The notes below the pieces were generated by a model, which worked only from the letters and a program-made list of their open reading frames with translations, ran no database searches and was not told the origin of the DNA. Positions 33,210 to 41,340 of a stretch of DNA of 64,000 nucleotides are shown in pieces. The translations under genes were made by a program, and so were the position numbers. Positions within the stretch are counted from its first letter, which is position 1; each line of letters opens with the position of its first letter. The stretch covers positions 58,176,986 to 58,240,985 of the forward strand of contig OW804097.1 in assembly GCA_942159475.1 (NCBI GenBank), read 5' to 3'. Origin of the DNA: Sthenelais limicola (lineage: Eukaryota > Annelida > Polychaeta > Phyllodocida > Sigalionidae).

Positions 33210-33773
33210 CCCATTGGGGACGGGAGGCTGCCTGGAGGCAGCCTTTTCAATTGGCCTGGAGGACGGGAGGCTGCCTGCAGGCAGCCTGCAATAAGTGGCC
33301 TGGAGGACGGGAGGCTGCCTGCAGGCAGCCATTTTTCATATAAATTGGAGGGGGCATAACTTAATAAAAAATCAATGGATTTTGATGAAATTTAAAATAT
33401 ATGTATACAAACACACTAGAAATATTTTCATAGGTATGTTGTCATGGAGACAATAATGATGACGTCATAACTAACATACGTAAATGCTGGAAAGTGAATT
33501 TGCAGCAAGGTTGCCACCATATTGCACCCAATTAAGACCCATTATTTTAATTATTGAAGACCAAATTCTAGAAATTATGAAAAAATATGATCAATAACAG
33601 TTTACACCTATTAAACGATGGACATATGACACATATTATTTGAGGAAAATATTCTTAAAGTGTTTTTAAACCCTAAACCTGATGTTAAACACCCGTCCTG
33701 AAGCCCAAAAAGGGGGAAAAGGGCCCCCGTCAGCCAGGCAAATTATCTGTAAACTGCCCCCGTCCTCAATGGG
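33210..33773. mobile_element. Non-autonomous piggyBac-like element
   Basis: TTAA at 33206-33209 and 33774-33777 flanks 564 bp whose inverted ends are CCCATTG(G/A)GGACGGG (one mismatch in 15). TTAA target sites with CCC-initiated ends are the signature of piggyBac transposons. No transposase ORF is present, so it must be mobilised in trans. Its left subterminal region is an array of palindromic repeats. It ends 100 bp before the tyrosine-recombinase retrotransposon. Confidence 0.8.
33216..33340. repeat. Three tandem units with an 18-bp palindrome
   Basis: The unit, about 44 bp, contains GGACGGGAGGCTGCCTG(C/G)AGG. The 18-bp GGCTGCCTGCAGGCAGCC is a perfect palindrome in units 2 and 3 and differs by one base in unit 1. 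These are subterminal in the piggyBac-like element and may be transposase binding sites. Confidence 0.85.
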
Positions 33774-33861
33774 TTAAACATCAAGAAAACACAGTGATAC
33801 TTCCAAAAGGTTAACACAGGTAGAATGCACTTGTCAAATATCATTTTCCATGGCTTTAGCA

Positions 33862-33876
33862 TTTTTTACCTGTGAC
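33862..33876. repeat. 15-bp direct repeat, left flank of retrotransposon
   Basis: TTTTTTACCTGTGAC, identical to 39066-39080. It lies just outside the element. See the mobile element entry for meaning. Confidence 0.85.
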
Positions 33877-33882
33877 CTGTGG

Positions 33883-33946
33883 TTAAATGTTATCGGTAGT
33901 GTGGTTGGAAGTGAAGTGATTGAGGGACGGGTGAGAGTGGTTAGTG
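33883..33946 (-). repeat. Terminal 64-bp repeat, 3' copy (A2-like)
   Basis: 64 of 64 bases are identical to 39001-39064. It is separated from the 3' flank by the hexamer CTGTGG. Confidence 0.95.
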
Positions 33947-34553
33947 CGGCGAGGGATTGTAGGTGGGGTAGTAGTAGGTGAGAGGGGATTGGCCACAACA
34001 ATGCCCTAGCATTACCTATAGTCATGCCATACACATTGTTGATTCGGCCAAGATTGTGGAGGTATAATGAGAGGAATAAATAAGATAGAAGCAGCCTTGG
34101 GAAATTAAATATTTATTTGATTTATAATTTATATAAAAGAGTTTTAAATAATAAAATGATGAGTATAAATAGTTGATGTTTGTTGATAAAATTGGTAAGA
34201 GGTTGATGAATTGTAAAATAAAGTTTTGTATAATAAAATTGATTTGATGAATATAAATAATTAGCCAAGACTGCCAATTTTAATATGTATGATAGAATAG
34301 GGTAGAGGTGGGTGGGATGAATAATGTATGAATATTAGTAAGTATGGATGTTTTAAGATATTTTGTTCTGCTTATTGCAGTTATGGTAAAAGGAGTAAAT
34401 AGTTTGTTGGTCCCGTGGGACAGTCCTTAGGCTTGAGAGCCGAGTCTTTTGGTATATAGCCGAATGGCTGTTTTATTTTTATTTGAATGGGTCAGGGTGG
34501 GGTGGTTTTAAGATGGATTTAAAAGTCTGTTGCCTGCTTGAGGTCAATATACA
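33947..34553 (-). other. 3' untranslated region of the retrotransposon
   Basis: AT-rich, non-coding. It should contain the internal B1 repeat if the element is a true Ngaro type, but no match to sequence beside the 3' end was found by eye. Confidence 0.5.
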
Positions 34554-35600
34554 CTAGGGTTGCAGGGGGTGGCTTATTGCCTTCCTGATAGCCTGATTGA
34601 CTTGGGATCCGTCTGTGTGGATGTACTTCTTGTAGGCGTCAGACGCCCATCCAATGTATTCCTGGATCTGAAGTGGGGTACAGCCTGCAGCAAAGGCATT
34701 AGTGGCCACCGCCTTGCGCAGACTGTGAAGGGTATAGGGTCTATGGTCGACTCCCATCTCCACCAGCAGGGCTTTCCACTGTCGTGCCACGTAGGTGGCA
34801 GGCATAGGGTTTCTCGATTCTGGGAACATGAAGCATGCTTCTTGCCTGTGTTTTGTTGGGAGAGCCTGCATCATGAGCTTGATGGCCTGTACCACGCAAA
34901 GCCTCTTATCCGCGGACTGTTGTAGTGTCACAGCCTTTGATTGATAGGCCGATTGCATGTTTTTGGCCGATTTCACTTTAATGATGACACAGTCGGGGGC
35001 GATGGATACGTCTGCCCTAGTGAGGTGTGTTAATGGGTTGAACTTGCTAAGCGATGGGGCCAGGACCTCCGATTGGCGTAGGCCCGCATAGTATATGGTC
35101 AAAAGCGCGGCCTTAATGGTCCTGGCTGTTTGGTTTGAGGGTAGTTTAAGGATGGCTGATCTTATTACATCTGAGGGAACTGGTAATCTCACTATGGGTA
35201 TAAAGGACTTGTCCCTGTCGAGGGCCTGAAGTGCCCACTTCACTCGCTGGTGATCCAGCGACGTGGTGGGAAGGTGGTTCATTTTAAAAGCCGTTCTGAG
35301 GTGGGATATATGATTCCTAATAGTCTTTGGGGAGGGCACAGTCTGATGGAGGTGTTCAATATAGGCACAGATAGTAAGGTATGAAGGCTTAGAGACTTCC
35401 ACGCCTACCTGTCGAGCGAATTGTTCAAACCTCCTCACAGCTGCCTCCCGGTTTTTGGTTGTTCCTTGGGCCCAGGCTTCGCGCTGTCTGATAGCTGCCT
35501 TTCTCAGTAGTGGTGCGAGTACTTGGCCTGTAATGTGATGAGAGATACATTGTATTAAGTGCATATAAGCAAGGGTCAGTATAATGGAGACATAGTTCAT
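34554..35600 (-). CDS. Tyrosine recombinase of the retrotransposon
   Basis: This 348-residue ORF would integrate the element's circular DNA copy. Residues 26-120 form the helical SAM-like core-binding domain (TTKNREAAVRRFEQFARQVG). The catalytic domain follows, with R175 (YYAGLRQSE), the H292-x-x-R295 pair (LHSLRKAVA), W318 in place of the second histidine (IGWASDAY) and the nucleophile Y326 (YKKYIH). All of these fit the DIRS/Ngaro family (G-x-W-xSDAYxxYI). It starts at ATG 35600, directly after a TGA in its own frame, and overlaps the RT ORF by 176 nt in the +1 frame. The first ~24 residues are hydrophobic and unlike the family, so translation may really begin later or by another route. A splice-acceptor-like TCACATTACAG lies at 35528-35538 but no good donor was found. 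Confidence 0.93.
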   Translation of the reverse strand: MNYVSIILTLAYMHLIQCISHHITGQVLAPLLRKAAIRQREAWAQGTTKNREAAVRRFEQFARQVGVEVSKPSYLTICAYIEHLHQTVPSPKTIRNHISHLRTAFKMNHLPTTSLDHQRVKWALQALDRDKSFIPIVRLPVPSDVIRSAILKLPSNQTARTIKAALLTIYYAGLRQSEVLAPSLSKFNPLTHLTRADVSIAPDCVIIKVKSAKNMQSAYQSKAVTLQQSADKRLCVVQAIKLMMQALPTKHRQEACFMFPESRNPMPATYVARQWKALLVEMGVDHRPYTLHSLRKAVATNAFAAGCTPLQIQEYIGWASDAYKKYIHTDGSQVNQAIRKAISHPLQP

Positions 35601-37608
35601 TCATGGTATGGTTAGCCGCTTGTTTGTATTTATCGTGAAGGTGTGCACGGCTGAGGTTATCGGCCAAGATATTTTCTGCCCCGGGGATATGTTCGTAACT
35701 AATCTTTACGTCGAATATAGCCTGGACCATCCATGCTAGGCGCGCGGCTTCCAGTATGACACGGTTCTTACCACGCCCTGTTTTGAACACCGACACACTG
35801 GCCAGGTTGTCGCATAATATTCTTATGTGGCCCCCCCGGTCTTGCTCATTGACTAGAGTGTGGAGGGCGATGGGGATGTTTGCTGCCTCTAATTCCGATA
35901 TATTAGCTACTCCTTGGTCCACTGGCGCTATTTGTGCGCTATATGCACGGTATTCGTCTGCGCCTCCTATCCCTGAAAGACAGGCATCCACCACAATTGT
36001 CTTTGTAGGGGCGGCCGCTGGTATTACGGCCCTACCGTTCCACTGGTGGCAGAATGCGCTAAACCATTGAAGGTCCTTTTTCATTTCTGCATTGACGTTG
36101 ATGTATTTCTTGCCTTGCATTTCTCTTAGTGCTTCGAGGAGTCTGCTCACGAAGAGGCGGGCCGGCCCGACACATTTGGATACGTGTATAAGCGAGCCTA
36201 TTACAGATTGTAATTCGCGTCTCGACATCGAACGCCTCTTTATATATTTGTTGACGGTGGTTATGATTTGTCTGAGTTTGTCGCTATTAATGCTGAGCGT
36301 CATATCAGGGGCGCTTATATCGATTCCCAACCATCTGACCACGGCCGCAGGGGGCTGTCGTTTATCTTCAGCCTCTGGGAGGCCTAATTCAGCGAATAAC
36401 TCGATCGCCCTCTTATAATGACGTGTTGCTGTGTCGAGGTCTTTCGAGATTATTACCAAATCGTCGAGATACATCTTGCTTTTAATGCCTTCTCTTGCTA
36501 GTACGCTCACTATCGCATCTGCTATCCTTTGCATGTGGCAGCTCGACGATCGCGCGCCGAATGGCATCGTCACATCAAGATAATAGCTGTCATTCCAGCT
36601 GATACACAAGAGCGGCCAATCGAGCGGGTCGCTCTTGAAGTTTTTGTAGGCGCGACTGATGTCTATTGTGCTCATGTACGCGTTGGGGCCTATGTTCACC
36701 AGTTCCTCTACCAAACTGTCGACAGTAGGGAGGCTGTGGGACCTCTGCTCACCCCACACACTATTCTTTAGAAGGAAAGCATTTACTGATTTATCGGCGG
36801 GGAAACTCAAGTCTATGATGACGCGGCGGGAGTCAGTGTCTCTCTTTTCGCGTGACATAATTGGTGAACAGTGGTACCATTGGTGAAAGGGTGCATGTTT
36901 GAGGGGGCCTACCAGGCCACCCAGACGAATTTCTTTATTGACGAATTCATCGATCTTATCACTGAAGGCATTCGCGCTTGAATGGTTTTCTCCGCTGTCA
37001 TTATGTGTTACAGGGCCGAGATATCCCATAGGGAAGCCGTAGGCGATTAAATCATAGAGCTCTCTTTCGTCATCATTGTTACTTAAATACCTCTTCCAGT
37101 TAGGCAGGTTCAAACTAGTAGGGAGTTCAATTTTGGCTGATAAAGCGTTAGGCATGCCTGTACTGTGCACTGCAGAATATATACGTTGGTGTTTACCATA
37201 CTTCGTGTCAATACACATGCTTGGCCACTCGGCCTGTCTAAACTGCGCGTATGCTGCTGGCGAGAGATCTACTTCTCCCCTCTCCCTCTTTCCTGCACAA
37301 ATGTCTCTGACTTTCACAAAGTAATCATTGCCACCTACTGTATTCATGTTGCTATGATGTGATGTGGACAGGTCATTCTTTTCCGCTCCTTTAGCTGGCT
37401 TAGCTGCGTGAGGATGGTGCGATGCATGCATGTTGACATCATGGCGGCCATCTTTGAGCGAGCTCTCGCGGTGCGCGTGGTTGGGCGAGAAGACAACACT
37501 GGCACGTGTAGGGGGCGTGGCAGCCGGTCCCGTGTGTGTATACTGGCTGTCTCTGGGTACGAATGGCGGCGCCTCCACATTCCATTTGCTGGAGACGCCG
37601 TCTAATCG
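35425..37608 (-). CDS. Reverse transcriptase-RNase H (expressed as Gag-Pol by -1 frameshift)
   Basis: It copies the element RNA into DNA. Counting residues from the in-frame GTG at 37578: RT motif A is STIDISRAY (D306), the motif B region MPFGARSSS (338-346), the catalytic YLDD 370-373, and WLGIDIS 416-422. RNase H shows D531 (VVDACLSG), E562/E564 (SELEA), D590 (ILCDNLAS) and D640 (ILADNLSR). There is no ATG near the start; the frame is open from about 37647 and overlaps the end of Gag. With the frameshift signal at 37608-37614, the protein is best read as the continuation of Gag, with the first new codon CGA at 37608. The C-terminal ~55 residues, after the RNase H end, overlap the recombinase ORF and are probably not functional. 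Confidence 0.93.
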   Translation of the reverse strand, partial: RLDGVSSKWNVEAPPFVPRDSQYTHTGPAATPPTRASVVFSPNHAHRESSLKDGRHDVNMHASHHPHAAKPAKGAEKNDLSTSHHSNMNTVGGNDYFVKVRDICAGKRERGEVDLSPAAYAQFRQAEWPSMCIDTKYGKHQRIYSAVHSTGMPNALSAKIELPTSLNLPNWKRYLSNNDDERELYDLIAYGFPMGYLGPVTHNDSGENHSSANAFSDKIDEFVNKEIRLGGLVGPLKHAPFHQWYHCSPIMSREKRDTDSRRVIIDLSFPADKSVNAFLLKNSVWGEQRSHSLPTVDSLVEELVNIGPNAYMSTIDISRAYKNFKSDPLDWPLLCISWNDSYYLDVTMPFGARSSSCHMQRIADAIVSVLAREGIKSKMYLDDLVIISKDLDTATRHYKRAIELFAELGLPEAEDKRQPPAAVVRWLGIDISAPDMTLSINSDKLRQIITTVNKYIKRRSMSRRELQSVIGSLIHVSKCVGPARLFVSRLLEALREMQGKKYINVNAEMKKDLQWFSAFCHQWNGRAVIPAAAPTKTIVVDACLSGIGGADEYRAYSAQIAPVDQGVANISELEAANIPIALHTLVNEQDRGGHIRILCDNLASVSVFKTGRGKNRVILEAARLAWMVQAIFDVKISYEHIPGAENILADNLSRAHLHDKYKQAANHTMNELCLHYTDPCLYALNTMYLSSHYRPSTRTTTEKGSYQTARSLGPRNNQKPGGSCEEV

Positions 37609-37614
37609 TTTTTT
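37568..37614 (-). promoter_or_regulatory. Programmed -1 ribosomal frameshift signal (Gag to RT)
   Basis: On the minus strand the heptamer A AAA AAC lies at 37614-37608, exactly in the Gag frame (GCA AAA AAC GAT TAG). An 8-nt spacer (37607-37600) leads to a stem GGCGTCTCCA (37599-37590) pairing with TGGAGGCGCC (37577-37568): 10 bp with one G-U, around a 12-nt loop. A -1 slip enters the RT frame and avoids the Gag stop two codons later. GAATG in the loop could pair with CATTC just downstream, but the connecting 2 nt are too few for a standard pseudoknot over a 10-bp stem. Confidence 0.85.
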
Positions 37615-38948
37615 GCTGCAGAGCTGGAATATGACTGAGATGAGACATTAGACCTGTTATTATTGCGAGATGGGTTGAAGTTTTGATTATTCCCGTTCCT
37701 GTTGGATGCCTGATTTGAGCTATTTGCATGGGTTACTTTTCGCATACAGTCTACTATAGAGTGAACACAACTTTTGCCAATAGAGTCACAATATGTGCAT
37801 ATGTGCAATTGAAATAGGTTGCCCTCGGTGTGGCTGTTAGCGTGCCTGCACCCGGAGCGAGAGTTATAACACCTACATACAACTTCAGTTTGACCTGAGG
37901 GGGCCCTATTCGATTGAGAAGCATGATTGGACCGGTTGCTGTTGCCGGCTGGTGCGCTATTGTATGCGCCGCTGAGTGCTGATGCACTCCCGTGTGTTAG
38001 GCACAATCTAACCCTTTCATCTTGAATAGCATGCCTATCGTCCCACATGATAGTCCCGTTTTCCACAGAATCCCAGATATAGTCTGACCATCTTCTGACA
38101 GCCGCCCAGGGCCTGTCCAGAGAGTCTTTTATAACTTTCCTTAGGTGATCATTAATATCGTGATAATCTCTACTATTGTAAGCCCGGGGGTCGTCTAATA
38201 AAGAGAGAGTGGCATCGACATACTCCATCGCCGTCATGTTAGCGCGGGCCTCAACCTTCTGTTTTACAGTGGACACTCCTTCACGAGATATAAACATATA
38301 CGGTTTTGCAAAGATATTGGAGGAGAGCAAGTCTGACATTATGTGTTGCTTACCGTGGAGGCCCGAGGATTTCTTTTCCCTGTCCATCTCCCGCTCCAGA
38401 AGTCTGTCAGCATCGAGTTGTCGGCGTAAGATCTCAGGAGCATGGACCTCGGACCTCCGACGGCTGTGTTTCTTGTCTCTCCTTCGCCGGCGGGTATCCG
38501 GCTCGGACTCGCTTTCCTCGGAGGACGTCTCGGTCTCGTCCGAGCTTTCTTCAATGACGACCTTTCGGCGCCTCTTGCTTTTCGATTTCTCTTTCTCCTT
38601 CTGTGCCTTTGCTGCGTGTCGTGCCACGACCGCCAACTGTTGCGCCATGGTCTCGACCGTTCCTTTGAGGCCGGTCATGGCCGCCTCCATGGTTTGCACT
38701 TGAATATCCAATGCTCGGTTTGTGACCTTGGCTGCGGCTTTGCTCTTGCCTTTATCACCGTCAGCGTCAGGTAGTACTTCTCGTGGGCTCGTATCAACAT
38801 GGCCGGTATCCCCGTCGCCATTTTCGCCGGTAGCAGAGTCTTTGTGCTTTCTGACCTTTGTGCGTCTGCCTCTCGTCATATTGGTAGAGGGTATATACCT
38901 GGAAGTTCTAGAGCGTTCACGAAACTTCTTAGGAAGTAATATCCTCAT
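37602..38948 (-). CDS. Gag-like structural protein of the retrotransposon
   Basis: This is a 448-residue ORF from ATG 38948; M24 (MTRGRRTK) is an alternative start. It is basic and Ser-rich at the N-terminus, then has a helical segment (about 75-118), alternating basic and acidic tracts (KSKRRRK, SSDETETSSEESESE, about 120-165) and a conserved-looking domain (about 212-315) with AKPYMFISREG, RPWAAVRRWSDYIWD and GTIMWDD. The C-terminus has a Cys/His cluster (C358, C360, C367, H369, H382, C384, C387, C394, H396, C401). Its CxCYNxxxGCxH...HxCxYC...CxHxxxxC pattern is the zinc motif typical of DIRS/Ngaro ORF1. An Asn/Ser-rich tail follows. It should bind the element RNA and form particles. A 5' leader of only about 117 nt precedes it. 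Confidence 0.88.
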   Translation of the reverse strand: MRILLPKKFRERSRTSRYIPSTNMTRGRRTKVRKHKDSATGENGDGDTGHVDTSPREVLPDADGDKGKSKAAAKVTNRALDIQVQTMEAAMTGLKGTVETMAQQLAVVARHAAKAQKEKEKSKSKRRRKVVIEESSDETETSSEESESEPDTRRRRRDKKHSRRRSEVHAPEILRRQLDADRLLEREMDREKKSSGLHGKQHIMSDLLSSNIFAKPYMFISREGVSTVKQKVEARANMTAMEYVDATLSLLDDPRAYNSRDYHDINDHLRKVIKDSLDRPWAAVRRWSDYIWDSVENGTIMWDDRHAIQDERVRLCLTHGSASALSGAYNSAPAGNSNRSNHASQSNRAPSGQTEVVCRCYNSRSGCRHANSHTEGNLFQLHICTYCDSIGKSCVHSIVDCMRKVTHANSSNQASNRNGNNQNFNPSRNNNRSNVSSQSYSSSAAKND

Positions 38949-39000
38949 TTATGTAGTGGTTGCTGTCGTTGAAGAGTCAGCAATGTACTACACTCCCAAT

Positions 39001-39064
39001 TTAAATGTTATCGGTAGTGTGGTTGGAAGTGAAGTGATTGAGGGACGGGTGAGAGTGGTTAGTG
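39001..39064 (-). repeat. Terminal 64-bp repeat, 5' copy (A1-like)
   Basis: Identical to 33883-33946. One base (G, 39065) separates it from the flanking 15-bp direct repeat. It also forms the start of the 5' leader and may hold the element promoter. Confidence 0.95.
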
Positions 39065-39065
39065 G

Positions 39066-39080
39066 TTTTTTACCTGTGAC
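39066..39080. repeat. 15-bp direct repeat, right flank of retrotransposon
   Basis: TTTTTTACCTGTGAC, identical to 33862-33876. The host sequence then continues ACATTGGAATCAC. Confidence 0.85.
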
Positions 39081-39329
39081 ACATTGGAATCACTTATGAA
39101 ATATATGCTAAACTCCCTGGCTTTGCTAAAGGCCCACCTGCTACATTTACTGATTTACATTCGCTGAGAACTGACCTGGGACATTTTCCTTGACAAATCC
39201 TTGCTTAACATTTCCTTCCTCAGCTAAAGTTCCTTGCTAAGCAGCTGGTAAGAAAGTTTAAGGAAGTAATTTGCTATGCGGACAATGCTATTTCTTATTC
39301 ATACAATACAACCTTCCAGGTAAGCAAGG

Positions 39330-39484
39330 AATATGATCTGATCAAATGATGCAAAAATGATGTTTTTCCAAATTAAGTTGTTTCGGGGTGTTAAGACAAG
39401 TGCATTAAATATATCTATGTGATATGATCGTATCTCAAAATCCATTTTGCGACTTATGGCTAATTTGTCTGTGACACATAACAT
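39330..39484. repeat. MITE family 1, right-end fragment
   Basis: TTCGGGGTGTTAAGACAAGTG, shortened here, then TATCTCAAAATCCATTTTGC and GACTTATGGCTAATTTGTCT, GTGACACATAACA form the family-1 right terminus. Confidence 0.5.
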
Positions 39485-39850
39485 TTTGAATAAGGATTTA
39501 TTATGCAACAGGGCCCAAGGGAGAGGAACCCTACCACCCAAACCAGAGATCCTCGGGTTATCCAAGCAGTGACAGGTATAGCGCTAGTTTGCAGAATGAT
39601 CTGGAAATTGTTAGTCACTATCACGTGGTATCAATTATCTGTGAGCAGTACCACACGCCTCCATGCGGCAGGTAGCCCTGTCATAAGCAGGAGTGTGCCT
39701 ATCACTCATTCTACATTTCCAGACACAACCTCCTCTTTTTATAATATTTTTTATAGTTATTCTTTGTGATAAATGAATGACCCCAATGCCCAGAAATAAT
39801 CCTGAAGTGAACAATTTCATTTTAGTCGGCGTATTGTGGTGGAGTGTGGC
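39485..39850. other. Intergenic, nothing recognised
   Basis: Short ORFs only; TTATGCAACAGGGCCC at 39499 repeats 32823. Confidence 0.4.
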
Positions 39851-39858
39851 TTAACATG

Positions 39859-39884
39859 TTTCGGCAGGTGACTGCCTTCGTCAG
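39859..39884 (-). ncRNA. Hammerhead-like core motif (weak)
   Basis: On the minus strand CTGACGA is followed by A, then GGCAG-TCAC-CTGCC (a perfect 5-bp stem), then GAAAC. This matches the order CUGANGA, stem II, GAAA of a hammerhead ribozyme, with one extra A. A closed stem III and the cleavage triplet were not found. A degraded relative (AACGAAGGC...GGCCAAAAC) lies on the minus strand at about 40149-40175. Confidence 0.2.
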
Positions 39885-40439
39885 ATTCGGCAGATGTCTT
39901 TTATTATATGTTGTTAAGGTTTATTTTAATGGTTTCACAGAGGCACTTTTCTTTTGACCAATTCAACCTCAAGTTACTGTATATGATTAAACTAACAGAG
40001 CCAAATATTGAATACTTCAATCGCATTGATTACTTCAATCATTTAGGTCATATTTTTAGAGAAATGCGAACATTTCCAACCAAGTAAGTGAAAACCGATG
40101 TCCGTTTCTTCGGTGTCTGCAAGTTGGCAAACGTCAACATACATGCGAAACCAACGCGTTTTGGCCATGAAGATGCCTTCGTTAGTTATACCTTCGTTCG
40201 TTGCATACTTTTGTTGCAATAGCTAAGAGTGGAGCTTTAAATACACACAAAATGATCCAATGCGGATCTGGTGGCTATGTTTTCCTATTTAGTAATCTAT
40301 TTCTTATTTATTTATGGAATATATGTGGACATTCCTTAAGTATACTAGCCAGGCCGGCCAGTAGTGGAGGCCAGACACATTGATCTGTCTACATAATTAG
40401 TAGGAAAGAGAGGTATAACTTAGTTCAGTGGTTCAGTCA
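39885..40439. other. Intergenic, nothing further recognised
   Basis: Contains CTAAGAGTGGAGCTTTAAAT at 40221, a family-4 end word. Confidence 0.4.
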
Positions 40440-41340
40440 GAGTGACGGGAGAGCAGGAAGAGAAGGAGGGTGAGGGAAGGAGGTGGAGGTAGAGGAAGCA
40501 AGTAGTGGTGGAGGAGCTTAGCGGAGGGAAAGGGGGAGAGGGAGGAGCAGGCGGTAGAAGAGGAGAAGTGGGAGGGGCAGGAGGTGAAATTAATGGTAAA
40601 AGAGGTAAGTGACGAAGGAGGAGGAAGTGGAGGAAGAGATGCTGGTGGTGGAGGAGGAAGGGGTAGTGGTAAAGGAGCGGGGAAGTGGGAGGAAGAGGAT
40701 GTGGAGTAGAAGGAGGAGGAAGGGGTGATGGTGGGGAAGGCGGAGGTGAGCGGGGGGTGGGGTGAAGTATGATGGAAGAAGGGGGAGGTGTGGGAGAGGA
40801 TAGGAGAAGGTGCGGGAAGAGGGGGGAGATAGGAGAAGGAGGGGGAGGGGGATGAGATAGGAGTAGGAGGGGGGAGGAGAAGGTGGTGAAAGGGATAGGA
40901 GAAGGAGGGGTAAGAGGGGGATGAGATAGGAGTAGGAGGGGGGAGGAGGTGGTGAAGGAGATAGTAGAAGAAGGGGGAAAAGTGGGAGGAGATAGGAGTA
41001 GGAGGGGAGGAAGAGGTGGTGGAGGGGATAGGAGAAGGAGAGGGTAAGAGGGGGAGCAGATGGGAGGGGAGGAGGAGGTGGTGGCGGAGATATTAGGAGG
41101 AGGGGGGAGAGGGGGAGCAGATCGGAGTAGGAGGGGGAGGAAGAGGTGGTGGAGGGGAGGGAGAGAGAAAGAGGTGGTGAAGGGGATAAGGGAAGGAGGG
41201 TGGGGAAGTGGTGGTGGAGGGGATGGTGGCTGTGGAGGCTGAAGTGAGGGTAGTGCTGGAGGAGTAGGTGGAGGACCAGGAGGTGAAGAAGAAGAATGAG
41301 GAGGAGGAAGGGTGTGGTGATGGGGGCGATGCTCAATGAC
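40440..41340. repeat. 0.9-kb purine tract with 70-bp minisatellite
   Basis: The plus strand is almost wholly purine with scattered T. Between about 40850 and 41160 a unit of roughly 70 bp (GAGATAGGAGTAGGAGGGG, then GGTGGTGAAGG or GGTGGTGGAGG, then GATAGGAGAAGGAGGG) repeats about five times. The long minus-strand ORF here (Pro/Ser/Leu repeats) is a by-product of the repeat. Confidence 0.9.

Larger units (their letters stand above)
33877..39065 (-). mobile_element. Complete Ngaro/DIRS-type tyrosine-recombinase retrotransposon
   Basis: This is a 5.2-kb minus-strand element with Gag (38948-37602), RT-RNase H (37608-35425) and tyrosine recombinase (35600-34554), all free of stops and frameshifts. 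There is no aspartic protease, integrase or methyltransferase-like domain, which points to Ngaro more than DIRS1. Identical 64-bp repeats lie at the 5' end (39001-39064) and near the 3' end (33883-33946), fitting the A1/A2 part of split direct repeats; I could not identify the B repeats. Perfect repeats and open ORFs imply a recent, possibly active copy. A 15-bp direct repeat flanks it. Confidence 0.9.

Noticed and set aside
35528..35652. Short intron between RT-RNase H and recombinase
   Set aside because: A good acceptor exists but candidate donors (GTGCAC, GTCTCC, GTATCT) are poor, the last giving an impossibly short intron.
37580..37605. H-type pseudoknot downstream of the slippery site
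   Set aside because: Loop GAATG can pair with CATTC, but a 2-nt linker cannot span a 10-bp stem; kept as a plain stem-loop.
35756..39099. Many plus-strand ORFs of 60-164 codons
   Set aside because: Antisense shadows of the Gag, RT and recombinase ORFs.
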